From Mesostigma viride (Eukaryota > Streptophyta > Mesostigmatophyceae > Mesostigmatales > Mesostigmataceae), in NCBI GenBank assembly GCA_009746045.1, contig RPFO01000027.1:5384924-5448923 (forward strand): a stretch of DNA of 64,000 nucleotides. Direction: 5' to 3'. The notes under the pieces were generated by a model. That model did no database searches, was not told the origin of the DNA, and saw only the letters and a list, made by a program, of their open reading frames with translations. Numbering within the stretch: position 1 is the stretch's first letter; each line of letters opens with the position of its first letter. Made by a program: the position numbers and the translations under genes. Positions 18,701 through 29,400 of this stretch are shown here, one piece after another.

Positions 18701-21700
18701 CCCCATCCCCCATCCCCATCCCCCATCCCCCGTCCCCCGTCCCCCGTCCCCGTCCCCCGTCCCCCGTCCCCCGTCCCCCGTCCCCGTCCCCCATCCCCGT
18801 CCCCCGTCCCCATCCCCCATCCCCATCCCCCATCCCCATCCCCCATCCCCATCCCCCATCCCCCATCCCCCATCCCCCATCCCATCCCCCATCCCCATCC
18901 CCCATCCCCATCCCCATCCCCCATCCCATCCCCCATCCCCCATCCCCCTCCCCATCCCCATCCCCTCCTCCCGTTCCCCATCCCCCATCCCCCATCCCTG
19001 CTGCACGTCTTTATCCCTGTAGGGGGGAGGGTATACCCCCCCCTTTTCCTACTTTTGCTGCGACGTCCTCCCCCCTATCATCGTCAAGGGGAAGGTACTC
19101 GCAACAGCGACGATTGTTTTGACAACGACCATGCAGCATGGTTACTGATAAATAGATAGTCATTATGATTGTTTGTCATTATTGCTGCCAGCAGTGCCTG
19201 CACAAATGCCCTAGACACCCGTCTTTCCCCTTACCCCGCCCCATCCCAATAATGCCACAACATGAGCATGCCAATAGCTTCACCACTGCCAGAACGCGGT
19301 TAAAGCTCATCCTTGGTACCGAGTATGTTTCGGTGCGCACTGTATCTGACGATTTATGCTGTCGTTATGCACCATCGGCCCCCCACTCCATGCCAACTGC
19401 CGCTTCCAACCCTGGCCAATCTGCCCCAAAACGGAAAATTCCTCATGCCACGACCACCGTCACCTCCACTGCCACCACCACCACCACCACCACCACCACC
19501 ACCACCACCACCACCACCACCACCACCACCACCACCACCACCACCACCACCACCACCACCACCACCACCACCACCACCACCACCACCACCACCACCACCA
19601 CCACCACCACCACCACCACCACCACCACCACCACCACCACCACCACCACCACCACCACCACCACCACCGCCACCACCGCCACCACCACCACCATTACCGC
19701 CAGAATGCGTTCCACGCGCCCCACTTCCGGGTGTATGCCTCCGATGACATGGTCGGCCTGCAGATCGGCGGCGCGGTCAAGAACGTGAGTTGGTGGCGGA
19801 TGCTAGTTGGTTGCCGTGGTGAGGGTAGTGTCGCGCATCAGGGCAAGTGGGTCGGCCTGCTTATAGGCGTGATGTGCGGTCACGAACTTGAGTTGGTGGC
19901 GATGGCAGGAATGACGAGGGATCAAGACTGATGGCGTACGATGAGTCATGACTCGTGGCTTATGATGAGGCGTCATGACTAGAGGCTCAGCCTGCAAATG
20001 GGTATCATGTGCCGTCGAGCATGTGCGCTTTGGGGGAGGATGGCACAGTCTTGGGAGCGGCTGGTAACGCCATCAGCCCCAGAAAGAAACGGAATGCAGC
20101 GCCGGGAACAGCATGCTATTGATCTACTCCCGTCTGCTGGTTTCTATGGGTCGACTGGTTTTTAGTGGTTTCGTGGAAGCCTATGTGAGAGTTGGTGGTT
20201 ATTCATGGCACACGTGCGGTTGCATGCGATGAATCTATAGACCGGCGTTTCTTACGACACGTCATAAGTCGAATTGATATCGTTAAAGAGGTTTTAGCGT
20301 TTCTTTTTTATGGAACATTCAGGCTTTCATTGACATATGGCACACACAGTATGTAGAATGGTTGATAACCCTGTTTGCTCCCCCCCCCCCCCCCCCCCCC
20401 CCCCAACCTTCCCTCCCTGATCTCCAAATTTGCCTCGCCTCCCCCATAGGTCATAGGAGTGGCGTGGCATCTGCATTTGAAGACATCTCCTTTTCTCATT
20501 CGTATTTTTTTTTGTGGTTGTTCAGACTCTATCTCCCTTGTTCTCCGTGCCCCACCACCACCAACAACCCCCAAGGGTGCGGCTGTTGGGTGTGGCGCAT
20601 TAATGGCATCACAACATGGCTCACACTCATCCCTCGTGGTGGCTCATGCTTGCTCCACGTATGGCTTTGTTAGGACCATCGCGACACACTTGTCCCTACA
20701 GATGGCTCATGCTTGATGACCAAGTTGCCACCGCTGCTCGTGCCCTACTTCACGCTTACAAGTCGTGGCAGTCGTGTGCGGCGCTTGGGATGGCCTGGAT
20801 TTTAGAACCATCGTCCCCCCCCCCCCCCCTCCCTCCCCCTCCCTGTCTTTCACGTGTTTTCTTTCTACCTTCTGATGGCTCTTGCTTTCTTTCACGTTGT
20901 GCCATCGCCCGCGTCATGGTAATGGCATGTGGCGCATGTGACGGCATGGATGTTAGGACCAGGGTTGGGCGTAAAGGGGGTCAGGGGGTTGACGTAACGT
21001 AAACACGTAAAATGGCCAAAAGGGTGACGTAGAACATAATGTAGACGTTGAAGTTGACGTGCGTAAAGTAAAGACGTAACTTAACGTAAACACGTAAAGC
21101 CGCACAAAACCTTATGATTTTCCAGCTAGGTTCCACCGTTCCATGGCCAAAACTAGGCAGTTGCTGTCCGTGCACCGCATGGCGCCGCGCCGACACGGCG
21201 CCTTAGGCCTACAACAGCTTACTAGCACCACTTCACCTCGCAAGTATTTGCCAACATTCCCACACTGATAACGTTTACGTCCATTCTATGTTACGTATTT
21301 ACGCGGAACGTAACGTACAAACGTAGCGTGAAGGGGCAACGTATGTAGAGGCCTTACGTGCCATTTTGTCACCACCTCATTACGTAACGGTTAACCCACG
21401 TAATTACGTAAATGCCATAACGTAACTCCTTGACGCCCAGCCCTGGTTAGGACCCTAACATGCTTTGTTCCCTAGAATGCCCTCTGCCCCCCATCCCTCT
21501 CCCCTCCCCCCACCCCCCAGGTCATGGCGGTCGCCTGTGGCGCGTGCGACGGCATGGACATGGGCACCAATGCGCGCGCTGCGCTCATCACGCGCGGGCT
21601 GGCGGAGATGACCCGCCTGGGTGTCGCGCTGGGGGCAAACCCCCTCACCTTCTTGGGGCTCACGGGCGTGGGCGACCTGGTGCTGACCTCAACAGGTACA

Positions 21701-24700
21701 CACGGTGGTTTATTATACTAAACACACGATGATTTATTATACTATATCACACGATGGTTTATCATACTACACCACACGATTTTTCATTATACTATACCAC
21801 ACGATGATTTATTATACTATACCACACGATGAGTCATTATACTATACCACATAGACTATGATCGGCAAGGGTACTGGCTGTCCACGTGCGGTTATGGTCA
21901 ACCTCGTGCTGACCTCAACAGGTATATTTACTGAGATTATTTATCCAGTTCTACTCTATTCTATTCTATGCTTTACTGTACTGTGCTGTGCTGTATTGTG
22001 CTATGTTATACTACCTTATACTTCATGGTGACGTACTAGGCTAGTGGGTGGTATGCACCCTGCATGTACCGCTTGTCCACGCACAGGTGCGGGCGACTGC
22101 GCACTGACCTCAACAGGGACACAAGGATTTACTATACTGTACCACTCGATAGCATACTGCGCAATTTTGATACTACTATTTGTGGGGGCAGGGTGGGGGT
22201 CCGGTATGTTGACACACGTGTGTGGACAAACTCGTGATGAGATGACAACAGGTATCGTGATGTATTCTCCTCTGTAATGTGCTATCCTTTCATACTACAT
22301 TTCTGTAGTGTCGTAGTGTGCTATCATTTCATACTACATTTCTGTAGTATCGTAGTGTGCTATCATTTCATACTACATTACTGTAGTATCTCTTCTCTTC
22401 TCTTCTCTCCTCCCCTATGTTCTCCTCTCTGATGGGTTACCCACGCGTGCACTGTTGGCTTCGGCGATTCGCTGCCTCCTGGGATCCTTACACCCGCTGG
22501 TGTCTGATAGCCACGTATCGGCTTCTCCGCCCCTGTGATATGTTGTGTTCCCGACACCCTCTGGTTCTCTATGCCCCCCACAGCTACCTATGTCCTGCCC
22601 TGCTCATCGCATTGCTGGCTTTATTATTCCTGCTCATTGGCCTTATTATCCTGTCCCTCCCTTGACACCCGCTCGTGATCAGCTATTTCCAAAGGGATTA
22701 GTTATTCCCAGGGTGTCACCTACCTCCTCCCCTGCTCATCCCTCCCTGTGCTGAATGTCTACCGACTCATCTTCCATCCTCACATCTCTTATATCCATCC
22801 CCCAGCAACATCTCATCTTCCATCCTCACATCTCTCTCTTCATCTTCCATCCTCACATCATCTCTCTCTTCATCTTCCATCCTCATATCTCTCTCTTTAT
22901 CTTCCATCCTCATATCTCTCTCTTCATCTTCCATCCTCACATCTCTCTCTTCATCTTCCATCCTCACATCTCTTATATCCATCCCCCAGCAACATCTCAT
23001 CTTCCATCCTCACATCTCTCTCTTCATCTTCCATCCTCACATCATCTCTCTCTTCATCTTCCATCCTCATATCTCTCTCTTTATCTTCCATCCTCATATC
23101 TCTCTCTTCATCTTCCATCCTCACATCTCTCTCTTCATCTTCCATCCTCACATCATCTCTCTCTTCATCTTCCATCCTCATATCTCTCTCTTCATCTTCC
23201 ATCCTCATATCTCTTATATCCATCCCCAAGCAACATCTCATCTTCTATCCTCATATCTCTCTCTTCATCTTATATCCTCATATCTCTTATATCCATCCCC
23301 CGCAAATCTCACGTCTGGCCCCCCCTATCCGGCCCCCCTATCCGGCCCCCCTATCCGCACGCGATGTAATGCCCCACGATGCCTGCCCCCTGCTCTTTGG
23401 GCGCATGCCCCGTTGACCTCTGTTGTGTTGGAACTGTTGCTGGACGTGGCATGGACGCGGGATGCCGAAGATCCTCTTACACTGGAGTATGCCCTATCTC
23501 TTCCCTCGCCCCGCGCCCCACGCCCCGCGCCCCTTGACCCTCGCCACGTGAACTCCCTTGGTCTCCCGCAGGTGAACTGTCTCGCCACCGCACACTTGAA
23601 CCTGGCATGTCTATCTACCTTGCGCTGAATCACGCTCTATCTCCTCCCTGTCCTGCTACTCTGTACTAATAGTTAAATACCCTCTATCTACCTTGCGCTG
23701 AATCACGCTCTATCTCCTCCCTGTCCTGCTATTCTGTACTAATAGTTAAATACCCTCTATCTACCTTGCGCTGAATCACGCTCTATCTCCTCCCTGTCCT
23801 GCTATTCTGTACTAATAGTGAAATACCCTGGAGTCTTCCCCATCTGTTCTCTCTCCCCTTAACCTTTGGCCAACGCCCCCTGAACAGGTGACCTGTCTCG
23901 CAACCGCACGCTAGGCCTCGCGGTGGGCAAGGGTGAGGACCCCAAGGAGTTCCTGGCCTCCAAGAAGACCGTGGCGGAGGTGAGGGTCGTCATGGTGCCC
24001 GCTGTGTGGAGGACTGGAGCTGGCTCATGTTCCACTTGGCCTGCTGGTTGTGGTTGTGACATCGCTAGTGCTTGGCCTCCAAGGAAACAGTGGCAGAGGT
24101 GAAAATTCTAATGATTGCCTGCCTGCCTGCCTGAGATACCCACACGTTGCGGGGCTGCTTCATGGCTGTGGCGGCAATTTGCACACAAGCTGGCACATGC
24201 CCAATTGCCCATGCACGCAAGCGTTTATCTGGGGTCACCCTTGTGGAACATAGACCGATTGACCGATAGACCGATTGACCGATTGACCGATTGACCGATA
24301 GACCGATAGACCGATAGACCGATGAGCTAGTTTTGTTACGACCAATGAGCTCGTAGATTGAGATTTTACGATCTCAATAGTGGTGTGTACGTGGTTATAT
24401 GCACAGGGCTACTTCAGCGCGGTGGCGCCGCGCAAGCTGGCTTGTTCCCATGCCAACGCCCTGCTAGGGTGGCCCAACGCTTTGGGGGGCAGTCTCCTGT
24501 GTGTAGGGCCAGGACTGGACTATAATAAGTTATACTACATCCTTCAACGCTCCGCAAGGGTGGACCCGAATCGCGGTTTGGGGCCAGTATGCAAGGATGC
24601 AAGCACGAAAGTGCTTTCTAAGAATTACATCTTGTTGCCTCGTTGCATACTCGCTCTTGATCACAGGGCTACTTCACGGCGGCGGCGGCGTACAAGCTGG

Positions 24701-24837
24701 CGAAGAAGATCGGGGTGGACATGCCCATTACCGAGGGGGTCTACCAGGTGCTCCACGAGGGGCGCCCGATCAAGGCGGTCGCAAAGGAGCTCATGTTCCG
24801 CGAGCCAAAGGACGAGCTGCAGGGTATCCAGAAGTAG
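15730..24837 (+). CDS. gpsA: NAD(P)-dependent glycerol-3-phosphate dehydrogenase, six exons
   Basis: Exons at 15730-15945, 16138-16437, 19704-19784, 21521-21695, 23888-23979 and 24667-24837 join in phase into 344 codons plus TAG, the usual family length. All introns are GT-AG. The enzyme interconverts dihydroxyacetone phosphate and glycerol 3-phosphate, supplying the lipid backbone and, in algae, glycerol. The N-terminus has the Rossmann motif [12 protein letters not shown] (residues 12-23). Other family segments are ATKGLEES (lysine 112), [14 protein letters not shown], the GGAVKN block with the expected catalytic lysine at 198, [14 protein letters not shown] and [20 protein letters not shown]. 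No clear transit or signal peptide precedes the Rossmann fold, so a cytosolic product is likely. Introns make up about 89% of the gene and hold large repeats and copies of the gene's own splice junctions. A Copia LTR ends about 410 bp upstream. Confidence 0.95.
16416..17178 (+). repeat. 49-bp minisatellite: 16 copies of the exon 2 end plus splice donor
   Basis: The unit begins GTAGCCGCACACCTGGTCC, reads AG|GTATGT across the junction, and ends GGGTGGCTTGCGTT. The first unit is the real end of exon 2 with its donor at 16438; fifteen more follow head to tail inside intron 2. By eye, nine units including the real one have GTATGT and seven have GCATGT. The array gives long but spurious open frames on the minus strand. 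Confidence 0.95.
17179..17744 (+). other. Unique part of gpsA intron 2
   Basis: Mixed sequence with C- and A-rich stretches, including several CCACACCACCACAA-type short repeats at 17590-17715. No exon fits the gpsA frame here. Confidence 0.6.
17745..18998 (+). repeat. 1.25-kb C-rich satellite of CCCCAT/CCCCCAT units
   Basis: Almost the whole stretch is built of CCCCAT, CCCCCAT, CCCCGT and CCCCTC units in varying order. The opposite strand is a run of GGGG blocks separated by 1-3 bases, an ideal G-quadruplex pattern; the transcribed RNA would be C-rich. It lies in intron 2 of gpsA. Long Gly/Trp/Met/Asp open frames on the minus strand are artefacts of this repeat. Confidence 0.97.
19468..19692 (+). 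repeat. (CCA)n trinucleotide tract, about 70 copies, ending at the exon 3 acceptor
   Basis: A nearly pure ACC/CCA run with a few CCG units at the end stops about 11 bp before the AG at 19702-19703 that precedes gpsA exon 3. It therefore occupies the place of the polypyrimidine tract and probably of the branch-point region. Confidence 0.97.
19849..20022 (+). repeat. Two decayed copies of the gpsA exon 3 end and donor, in intron 3
   Basis: The real junction reads GTCGGCCTGCAGATCGGCG...AAGAAC|GTGAGTTGGTGGCGG (19751-19799). At 19851-19903 a copy reads GTCGGCCTGCTTATAGGCG...CGAAC|TTGAGTTGGTGGCGA, with the first intron base changed from G to T. A weaker third copy (AGCCTGCAAATGGGTATCAT...) lies at 19985-20022. 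Confidence 0.8.
20381..20404 (+). repeat. Poly(C) run in gpsA intron 3
   Basis: A run of about 24 consecutive C. A similar shorter C run lies at 20815-20828. Confidence 0.9.
20757..20951 (+). repeat. Two decayed copies of the gpsA exon 4 start, in intron 3
   Basis: Exon 4 starts GTCATGGCGGTCGCCTGTGG then CGCGTGCGACGGCATGGACA. At about 20915-20952 a copy reads GTCATGGTAATGGCATGTGG then CGCATGTGACGGCATGGA; at about 20763-20803 another reads GTCGTGGCAGTCGTGTGCGG then CGCTTGGGATGGCCTGGA. A still weaker one is near 20580. None is directly preceded by a good CAG acceptor. Confidence 0.8.
20960..21445 (+). mobile_element. 486-bp hAT-type MITE in gpsA intron 3
   Basis: The termini are CAGGGTTGGGCGTAAAGG and, inverted, CAGGGCTGGGCGTCAAGG; CAGGG(T/C)TGG is a classic hAT end. 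The 8-bp target GTTAGGAC occurs exactly on both sides (20952-20959, 21446-21453). The interior is packed with ACGTAA/TTACGT motifs in both orientations and has no ORF, so it is non-autonomous. It landed just inside a decayed copy of the exon 4 start. Confidence 0.92.
21696..21855 (+). repeat. 26-bp AT-rich minisatellite at the start of gpsA intron 4
   Basis: About six units of the form CACGATGATTTATTATACTA follow directly after the exon 4 donor (GTACAC). The repeat begins within the donor region. Confidence 0.85.
21897..22115 (+). repeat. Two copies of the gpsA exon 4 end and donor, in intron 4
   Basis: The real junction is GTGCTGACCTCAACAG|GTACAC (donor at 21696). At 21908-21929 the same GTGCTGACCTCAACAG|GTATAT occurs with an intact GT. 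At 22087-22118 GGGCGACTGCGCACTGACC then TCAACAG|GGACAC occurs with the donor T changed to G. Confidence 0.9.
22769..23295 (+). repeat. CT-rich minisatellite, unit about 27 bp, in gpsA intron 4
   Basis: Units resembling CATCTTCCATCCTCACATCT then CTCTCTT are repeated about 20 times, with a longer block (CCCAGCAACATCTCATC) recurring near 22800, 22987 and 23227. Repeated open frames on both strands are artefacts. Confidence 0.92.
23561..23617 (+). repeat. Decayed copy of the gpsA exon 5 acceptor and start, in intron 4
   Basis: The real junction is CAG|GTGACCTGTCTCGCAACCG then CACGCTAGGCCT (23888). The copy reads CAG|GTGAACTGTCTCGCCACCG then CACACTTGAACCTGG from about 23571, keeping the AG acceptor. 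Confidence 0.88.
23611..23829 (+). repeat. 73-bp tandem repeat, three copies, in gpsA intron 4
   Basis: Units starting CTATCTACCTTGCGCTGAAT at about 23611, 23684 and 23757 are almost identical. The first unit overlaps the end of the decayed exon 5 start copy, so the array grew from that point. Confidence 0.9.
24063..24105 (+). repeat. Copy of the gpsA exon 5 end and donor, in intron 5
   Basis: The real junction is TGGCCTCCAAGAAGACC then GTGGCGGAG|GTGAGG (donor at 23980). The copy reads TTGGCCTCCAAGGAAACA then GTGGCAGAG|GTGAAA at about 24073-24107, with a usable GT donor. Confidence 0.9.
24251..24323 (+). repeat. 8-bp GACCGATT/GACCGATA tandem repeat
   Basis: About nine head-to-tail units alternate between GACCGATT and GACCGATA in gpsA intron 5. 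Confidence 0.9.
24398..24450 (+). repeat. Copy of the gpsA exon 6 acceptor and start, in intron 5
   Basis: The real junction is CACAG|GGCTACTTCACGGCGGCG then GCGGCGTACAAGCTGGC (24667). The copy reads CACAG|GGCTACTTCAGCGCGGTG then GCGCCGCGCAAGCTGGC at about 24404-24445, with the acceptor intact. Confidence 0.9.
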
Positions 24838-25185
24838 CCCGTTGTGGCATAAGGGATTGTAGCTACATGAGTGATTGTAGCTGTGTGGGCACGATGGAGG
24901 TGCCTAGGACAGGGCCACATGTGGGGCAGGGCGATCAAGGGCAGGCATATGGACACTTAGTGCAGGCTTGACATTATGAGACGTGCCGTCAGTTACAGTG
25001 GACTTCATGGAGATTATGCGATGGCGTGGAAGTGGGCATATGCAGCAAGTATAGGGCCGTAAGTCACGTGACTTGGTGTAGCCTGGCTATCGGTCGGTGT
25101 AATTTATTCTGAGTTTTTTGTTAGAGCTTTTGATTTCGGCAGCTTCTGGTTTTGGGCTAACACAGCTGTCAAGTTCATGAAAATT
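24838..25185 (+). other. gpsA 3' untranslated region and short downstream spacer
   Basis: No gene is visible. TGTAA at 25098-25102, about 260 bp after the stop, fits the green-algal polyadenylation signal; cleavage would be expected 10-20 bases later. Confidence 0.55.
25098..25102 (+). terminator. Candidate polyadenylation signal TGTAA of gpsA
   Basis: TGTAA within GGTCGGTGTAATTTATTC is the consensus used in chlorophyte algae. A five-base motif alone is weak evidence. Confidence 0.5.
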
Positions 25186-25260
25186 TAACCCGTGTTTTTT
25201 TACAACGCGATACATCGCGTTGTAGGGTTAGAACGCGATGTATCGCGTTGTAATCTGACA

Positions 25261-26467
25261 CGTGGCAAACCTATTAAACATGCGATTTTTGGTCTGAAAC
25301 TTTCAAGATAGGTCAGAAACATCTCATAGAATTCAAGAAAAAATCCTGGTATTTTTGGTATTTTTTTTGTGACAGCTGCAAACAAATATGTACCACTGAA
25401 ATCAGGCATTTTCGCGGGACGAAGGTGAAGACGACGGCGATGGCGGCAGGTAGATCTCGCCAGTTTTCGCGCGAATTTCAGTGGCTGTTGGGTGGCATGA
25501 CCATGATGATGCGTTCAAAGGTTGATAATTAGGTTTCTACGAGTTTGTTGAGGTACTGGGGCAAAGGAAACGTAGTTTTTTCCAGTTTCTCACCCAACTT
25601 TCATGCGGAAACCCTGGAAACCGGCATACATATTATTACGTCAAGACTCGGGTCTGCTGCGGCACCATGCTTGGTATTTCCATGGTGTTTCGACTTCTTA
25701 ACACATGTTTATTCATTCCGAACGTCCGGACTCTCGGCTAAACCGAGAATTGTGCAGACTTTTATTGGGTAGCGCCGGGCATGATGGTGCCTGCAAATAG
25801 CGTAAGGCGTGACCGTGGCTATTGCTACGGTATGCTGTATTTTCCTGGAAATGGCCTCTGCCACCGGCTCAATAGTGCTTGCAGGCGTAAGTATATCGTG
25901 TTTCTACCTAGTTTCTGCCAGTTTTCCACTTATTTCTACCGACCTCTGCCCAGCCTCTCTAAGACCGCCATCCTACTCGACGTTGCTTGCATGTCAGCCA
26001 TAGCAGGTTGCAGTTGTGCAGTATTTAGGTGCTGTATACGTCGTCAAGCCGTGCATATATCGTGAGGATTGGATGTTGATGGTTTATACTGCGTTGATTG
26101 TGCAAGAAGACCAGCTAGGTGCCCATAATCATGGTGTATAATCATGTGTTGTTAGCATCTTGCCACCATTTGCTAGCATGCATTCCAGCGTCATCTTTGC
26201 CTGCATGTAAGCTCATGGATCACTCAACCTATCCAAGCCTTGCATTACACGTGCCTCTTTCTTTCAGTATTGCACGCGTTATGGAATGAAAACCATGCTG
26301 TCGCGTCTGCGTGCCACAATCTCCGGCGCCACCATGGCGGCTGGCCACTCAGCTTAATTTGGTAAAACCCAAATGAGCTGAGCTGATGTGCCTGCCTTAA
26401 CTGCATGCCCTGTGGGGTGGGCGAGGACCTGTCCCATGATTCCCCCCCTCGCTGGCGACCGGCCCCA
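25261..26467. other. Region without a recognisable gene, left of the gypsy pol
   Basis: Short open frames only, none with a recognised motif. In minus sense this is immediately downstream of the pol stop, where a 3' LTR should be. A G8 purine run (plus 26442-26449 as C-rich) could be a polypurine tract, but no sequence matching the LTR-like block at 34615-35074 was seen. Confidence 0.5.
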
Positions 26468-29400
26468 TCACGAAGACAGCGATCGTACCAAGACAAGGGC
26501 AGCGGTGACCGCAGTCAAGCTGCGGGAGGTAAACTGCGCAGCGGTGCACACTGGACAAAACCAATCCCCCTCCGGAATGCTGGTGACCACGGGCTGCAAG
26601 CACTGCATGTGCCAACCACAGTTACACTGATCACACAATAACATGGACTCCGCCTGATCGACCCGGTGACAAACCTGACACTGGGCGTCCTTGACTCGGC
26701 GAGATGTGTGCGGTTGGAGGTCGTGGACCAAATTGGGCAGTGAGCAGGGACTGAGATTGCTGAGGTTGTCTGTCGTACGGCTCCCGTCGGCGCCCTCCAA
26801 AATTGCCACTCCCGATGGTTTGATAGCCACAATGCGCAAAATGGTGGGCCCCGCCTCCACATCCAAAGTGTGCTTCAGCTGAGTGCGCAGGAAAACATAC
26901 TGCCCTGGCCTAAACCGCAGCTGGCGAGCCATGTATGCGCCCCCCCGGCGCTGAGCGTAACGCAGGGAGTCCCTGTGCTGAGCAATGAACAAGTTGTTCA
27001 TCGCGATGGGCATGACCTTCTTAAAAGTCTCTGCCCTGGCCAGCACCTCAACCAAAAATTGCTGAGCGTTGTCGAAGGCCATGGGTTCGGGGTGCGCAAC
27101 CTGTGCCTCCGTAGGCAAAAGAGGATTACGCCCGAACAGAAGGAAATACGGGGAGAAGGTAGCGAGAGACTCCTGGGGAGACATGCGATAACCCATGGCA
27201 ATCCATGCCAACTCGCGATCCCACCTGGCCGACTCCGGCACCTGCAGGCTCCACTTGCGCAGCGCCTGCTTGACGGTCTGCACCAATCTCTCAGCCAAAC
27301 CATTGGCCTGAGGATGCTCCCGAGAAGTGCGACGGTGATCAATAAGACATCCATCCAGCAACTCCTGGAACTCACCCCTGAACTCACCACCCTGGTCCGT
27401 GACTACCTCCGCGGGAGCCCCAAACCTGGTGATGATGTCTGCAAAATGCTTCGCTGTGGTAGCGGCATGCTTGTCAGCAATGGGGATCAACTCAACCCAT
27501 TTGCTAAAGCTCTCCACGCATACCATGACATAGAGGTTGCCGTCAGGGCTCTCCTGAAACGGCCCGCACAGATCGACGTGCCAGCGATAAAACAAGCCCT
27601 TGATGGGAAGCGACATCAGCTCCTTGGCACCATGATCTGCGCTAAAGTTAGCCTTGGTTCGAGCACACGGGACACAGCTGGCCACTACCTGGGCCACTGT
27701 GTGTCGCATGTTATTCCACCAATAGCTGGTCCGTACGAGGCTGAGCGTGCGATTGCCACCCAAGTGACCATACCGCTCGTGGTACGCCTGCACTATAGCA
27801 ACGCGCTTGTCAGGCGGTGGGACGACCACCCTACGCTTGCCCAACAGCTTGTACAAAACCCCATCTTCCCAACCATAGGTTGCAGCCCTGTGCTGCACCC
27901 TGTTCAACTCCGTCGCCTTCTGAGCAGGAGTCCAATCGACTGGAGTAGGAGTCAAGACAGCACCCTGCACTTGCTCCAAAACTCGACCATCTAGCCAGAT
28001 ATCAGCGGTGTAGCAATCAGCAAGAGAGCTACGCGCTAAGAGAGCCTGCACAGCGATCAGCTGCTGCAGAGAAGGATCAATGTCAAAGGACAGAGACCTA
28101 CCCTCTTCCATAGCGCACACAGCTTTGGATGGCGTGAATGGCGACGGCCGCACCGGGTCGTCGCTGATGCCGAAGTCCGCCACAGAGTACTCGACACTGC
28201 GCCACCACGCCTCCTCCTCATCGTCGGCCGCATACCCAGCAGCGTTCACAAAGACCACAGAACCCGACGAGCCCTCGGCACCCATGGCCCGGGCTCCAGT
28301 GTGGTCAACAGTGGTAGGCATGGCGTATCGGGATAGCACATCGGCGTTGACATGGTCCTTGCCGGCCCGATGCACAATGGTCATGTGGTACTCCTGGATA
28401 ATCATGGCCCATCGGGCGAGCTTACCCGTCAGGTTGGTGTTGGTCATTAGCCACTGAAGCGGCTGGTGGTCTGTCACCAGAGTAAACACGCGCCCAACTA
28501 AATACGGGCGAAAGTGCTTGATGGCCCACACCACAGCCAGTGCCTCCCCCTCATAGGAAGAATACCGGCTCTCCGCTGGGTTGTTGCTGCGACTAGCATA
28601 AGCAATAACGTGCTCGCGCCCATCACCATCCTTTTGCGCCAAGACCGCACCCAGTCCTACCTTGGACCAGTCGGTATATAACACAAACGGCAAAGCATAG
28701 TCAGGGGCGCGCAGAATCGGGGCCGACGTGAGCTCCTGCTTGATTGTCTCGATGGCGCGTTGCTGTGCGGGACCCCACGCCCACACGCACCCCTTCTTGA
28801 GTAACTCGGTCAAGGGCTTCACCTTGCTGCTGAAGTTCTCAATGTAACCTCGGTAATAGCCAGCCAAACCCAAATACGCCCGCACCCCTGAGACATCCGT
28901 GGGTACGGCGGCCTGCACAATGGATTCGACCTTGGCGGCATCAGGCGTCCGGCCACCCGGCACAATCTGATGACCAAGGAATGAGAGGGTCCGCTGGGCG
29001 AACTTGCACTTCTCAGGGTGCAGCCGCATATTATGCTCCTCGAGAGCCAAGCGAACCTGCTCCAAGTGCGCCAGGTGCTCCTCAAATGTCGCGCTAAAGA
29101 CGATTACATCATCAATGTAACAAGCGGCGAAAGGAAGACCTGCAAGCACTTTGTCCATAGCTCGTTGGAAAACAGCACTAGCGTTGCGGTGCCCAAAGGG
29201 CATGCGCACCCACTCATACAAATTGCCGCCCCCCCAGAATGCAAGCTTCCGCTGATCCTCCGGCGCAACTGCGATCTGATGAAAGCCGCTACGCAGGTCC
29301 AGCGAGGACACAAACTTCACATGAGGAGATATCTTATCCAGGACATCATCCACACGTGGCATGGGGTAACGGTCCACGGGTGTGTGTGCATTCAGCAACC

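Noticed and set aside
17703-19006. Three overlapping minus-strand frames of more than 400 codons rich in Gly, Trp, Met and Asp
   Set aside because: All three frames are open because the CCCCAT satellite contains no stop codons; this is compositional, not coding.
19356-19931. Polyhistidine, polyproline and polythreonine frames
   Set aside because: Produced by the (CCA)n tract read in three frames; only the short exon 3 segment at 19704-19784 is coding.
23413-23628. Alternative gpsA exon 5 at 23571 with an intact acceptor
   Set aside because: Its frame diverges from the protein after a few residues ([12 protein letters not shown]) and lacks the family's DLSRNRTLG block; the exon at 23888 fits fully.
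25200-26467. 3' LTR of the methyltransferase gypsy element
   Set aside because: No sequence matching the block at 34615-35074 in minus orientation was found here by eye.
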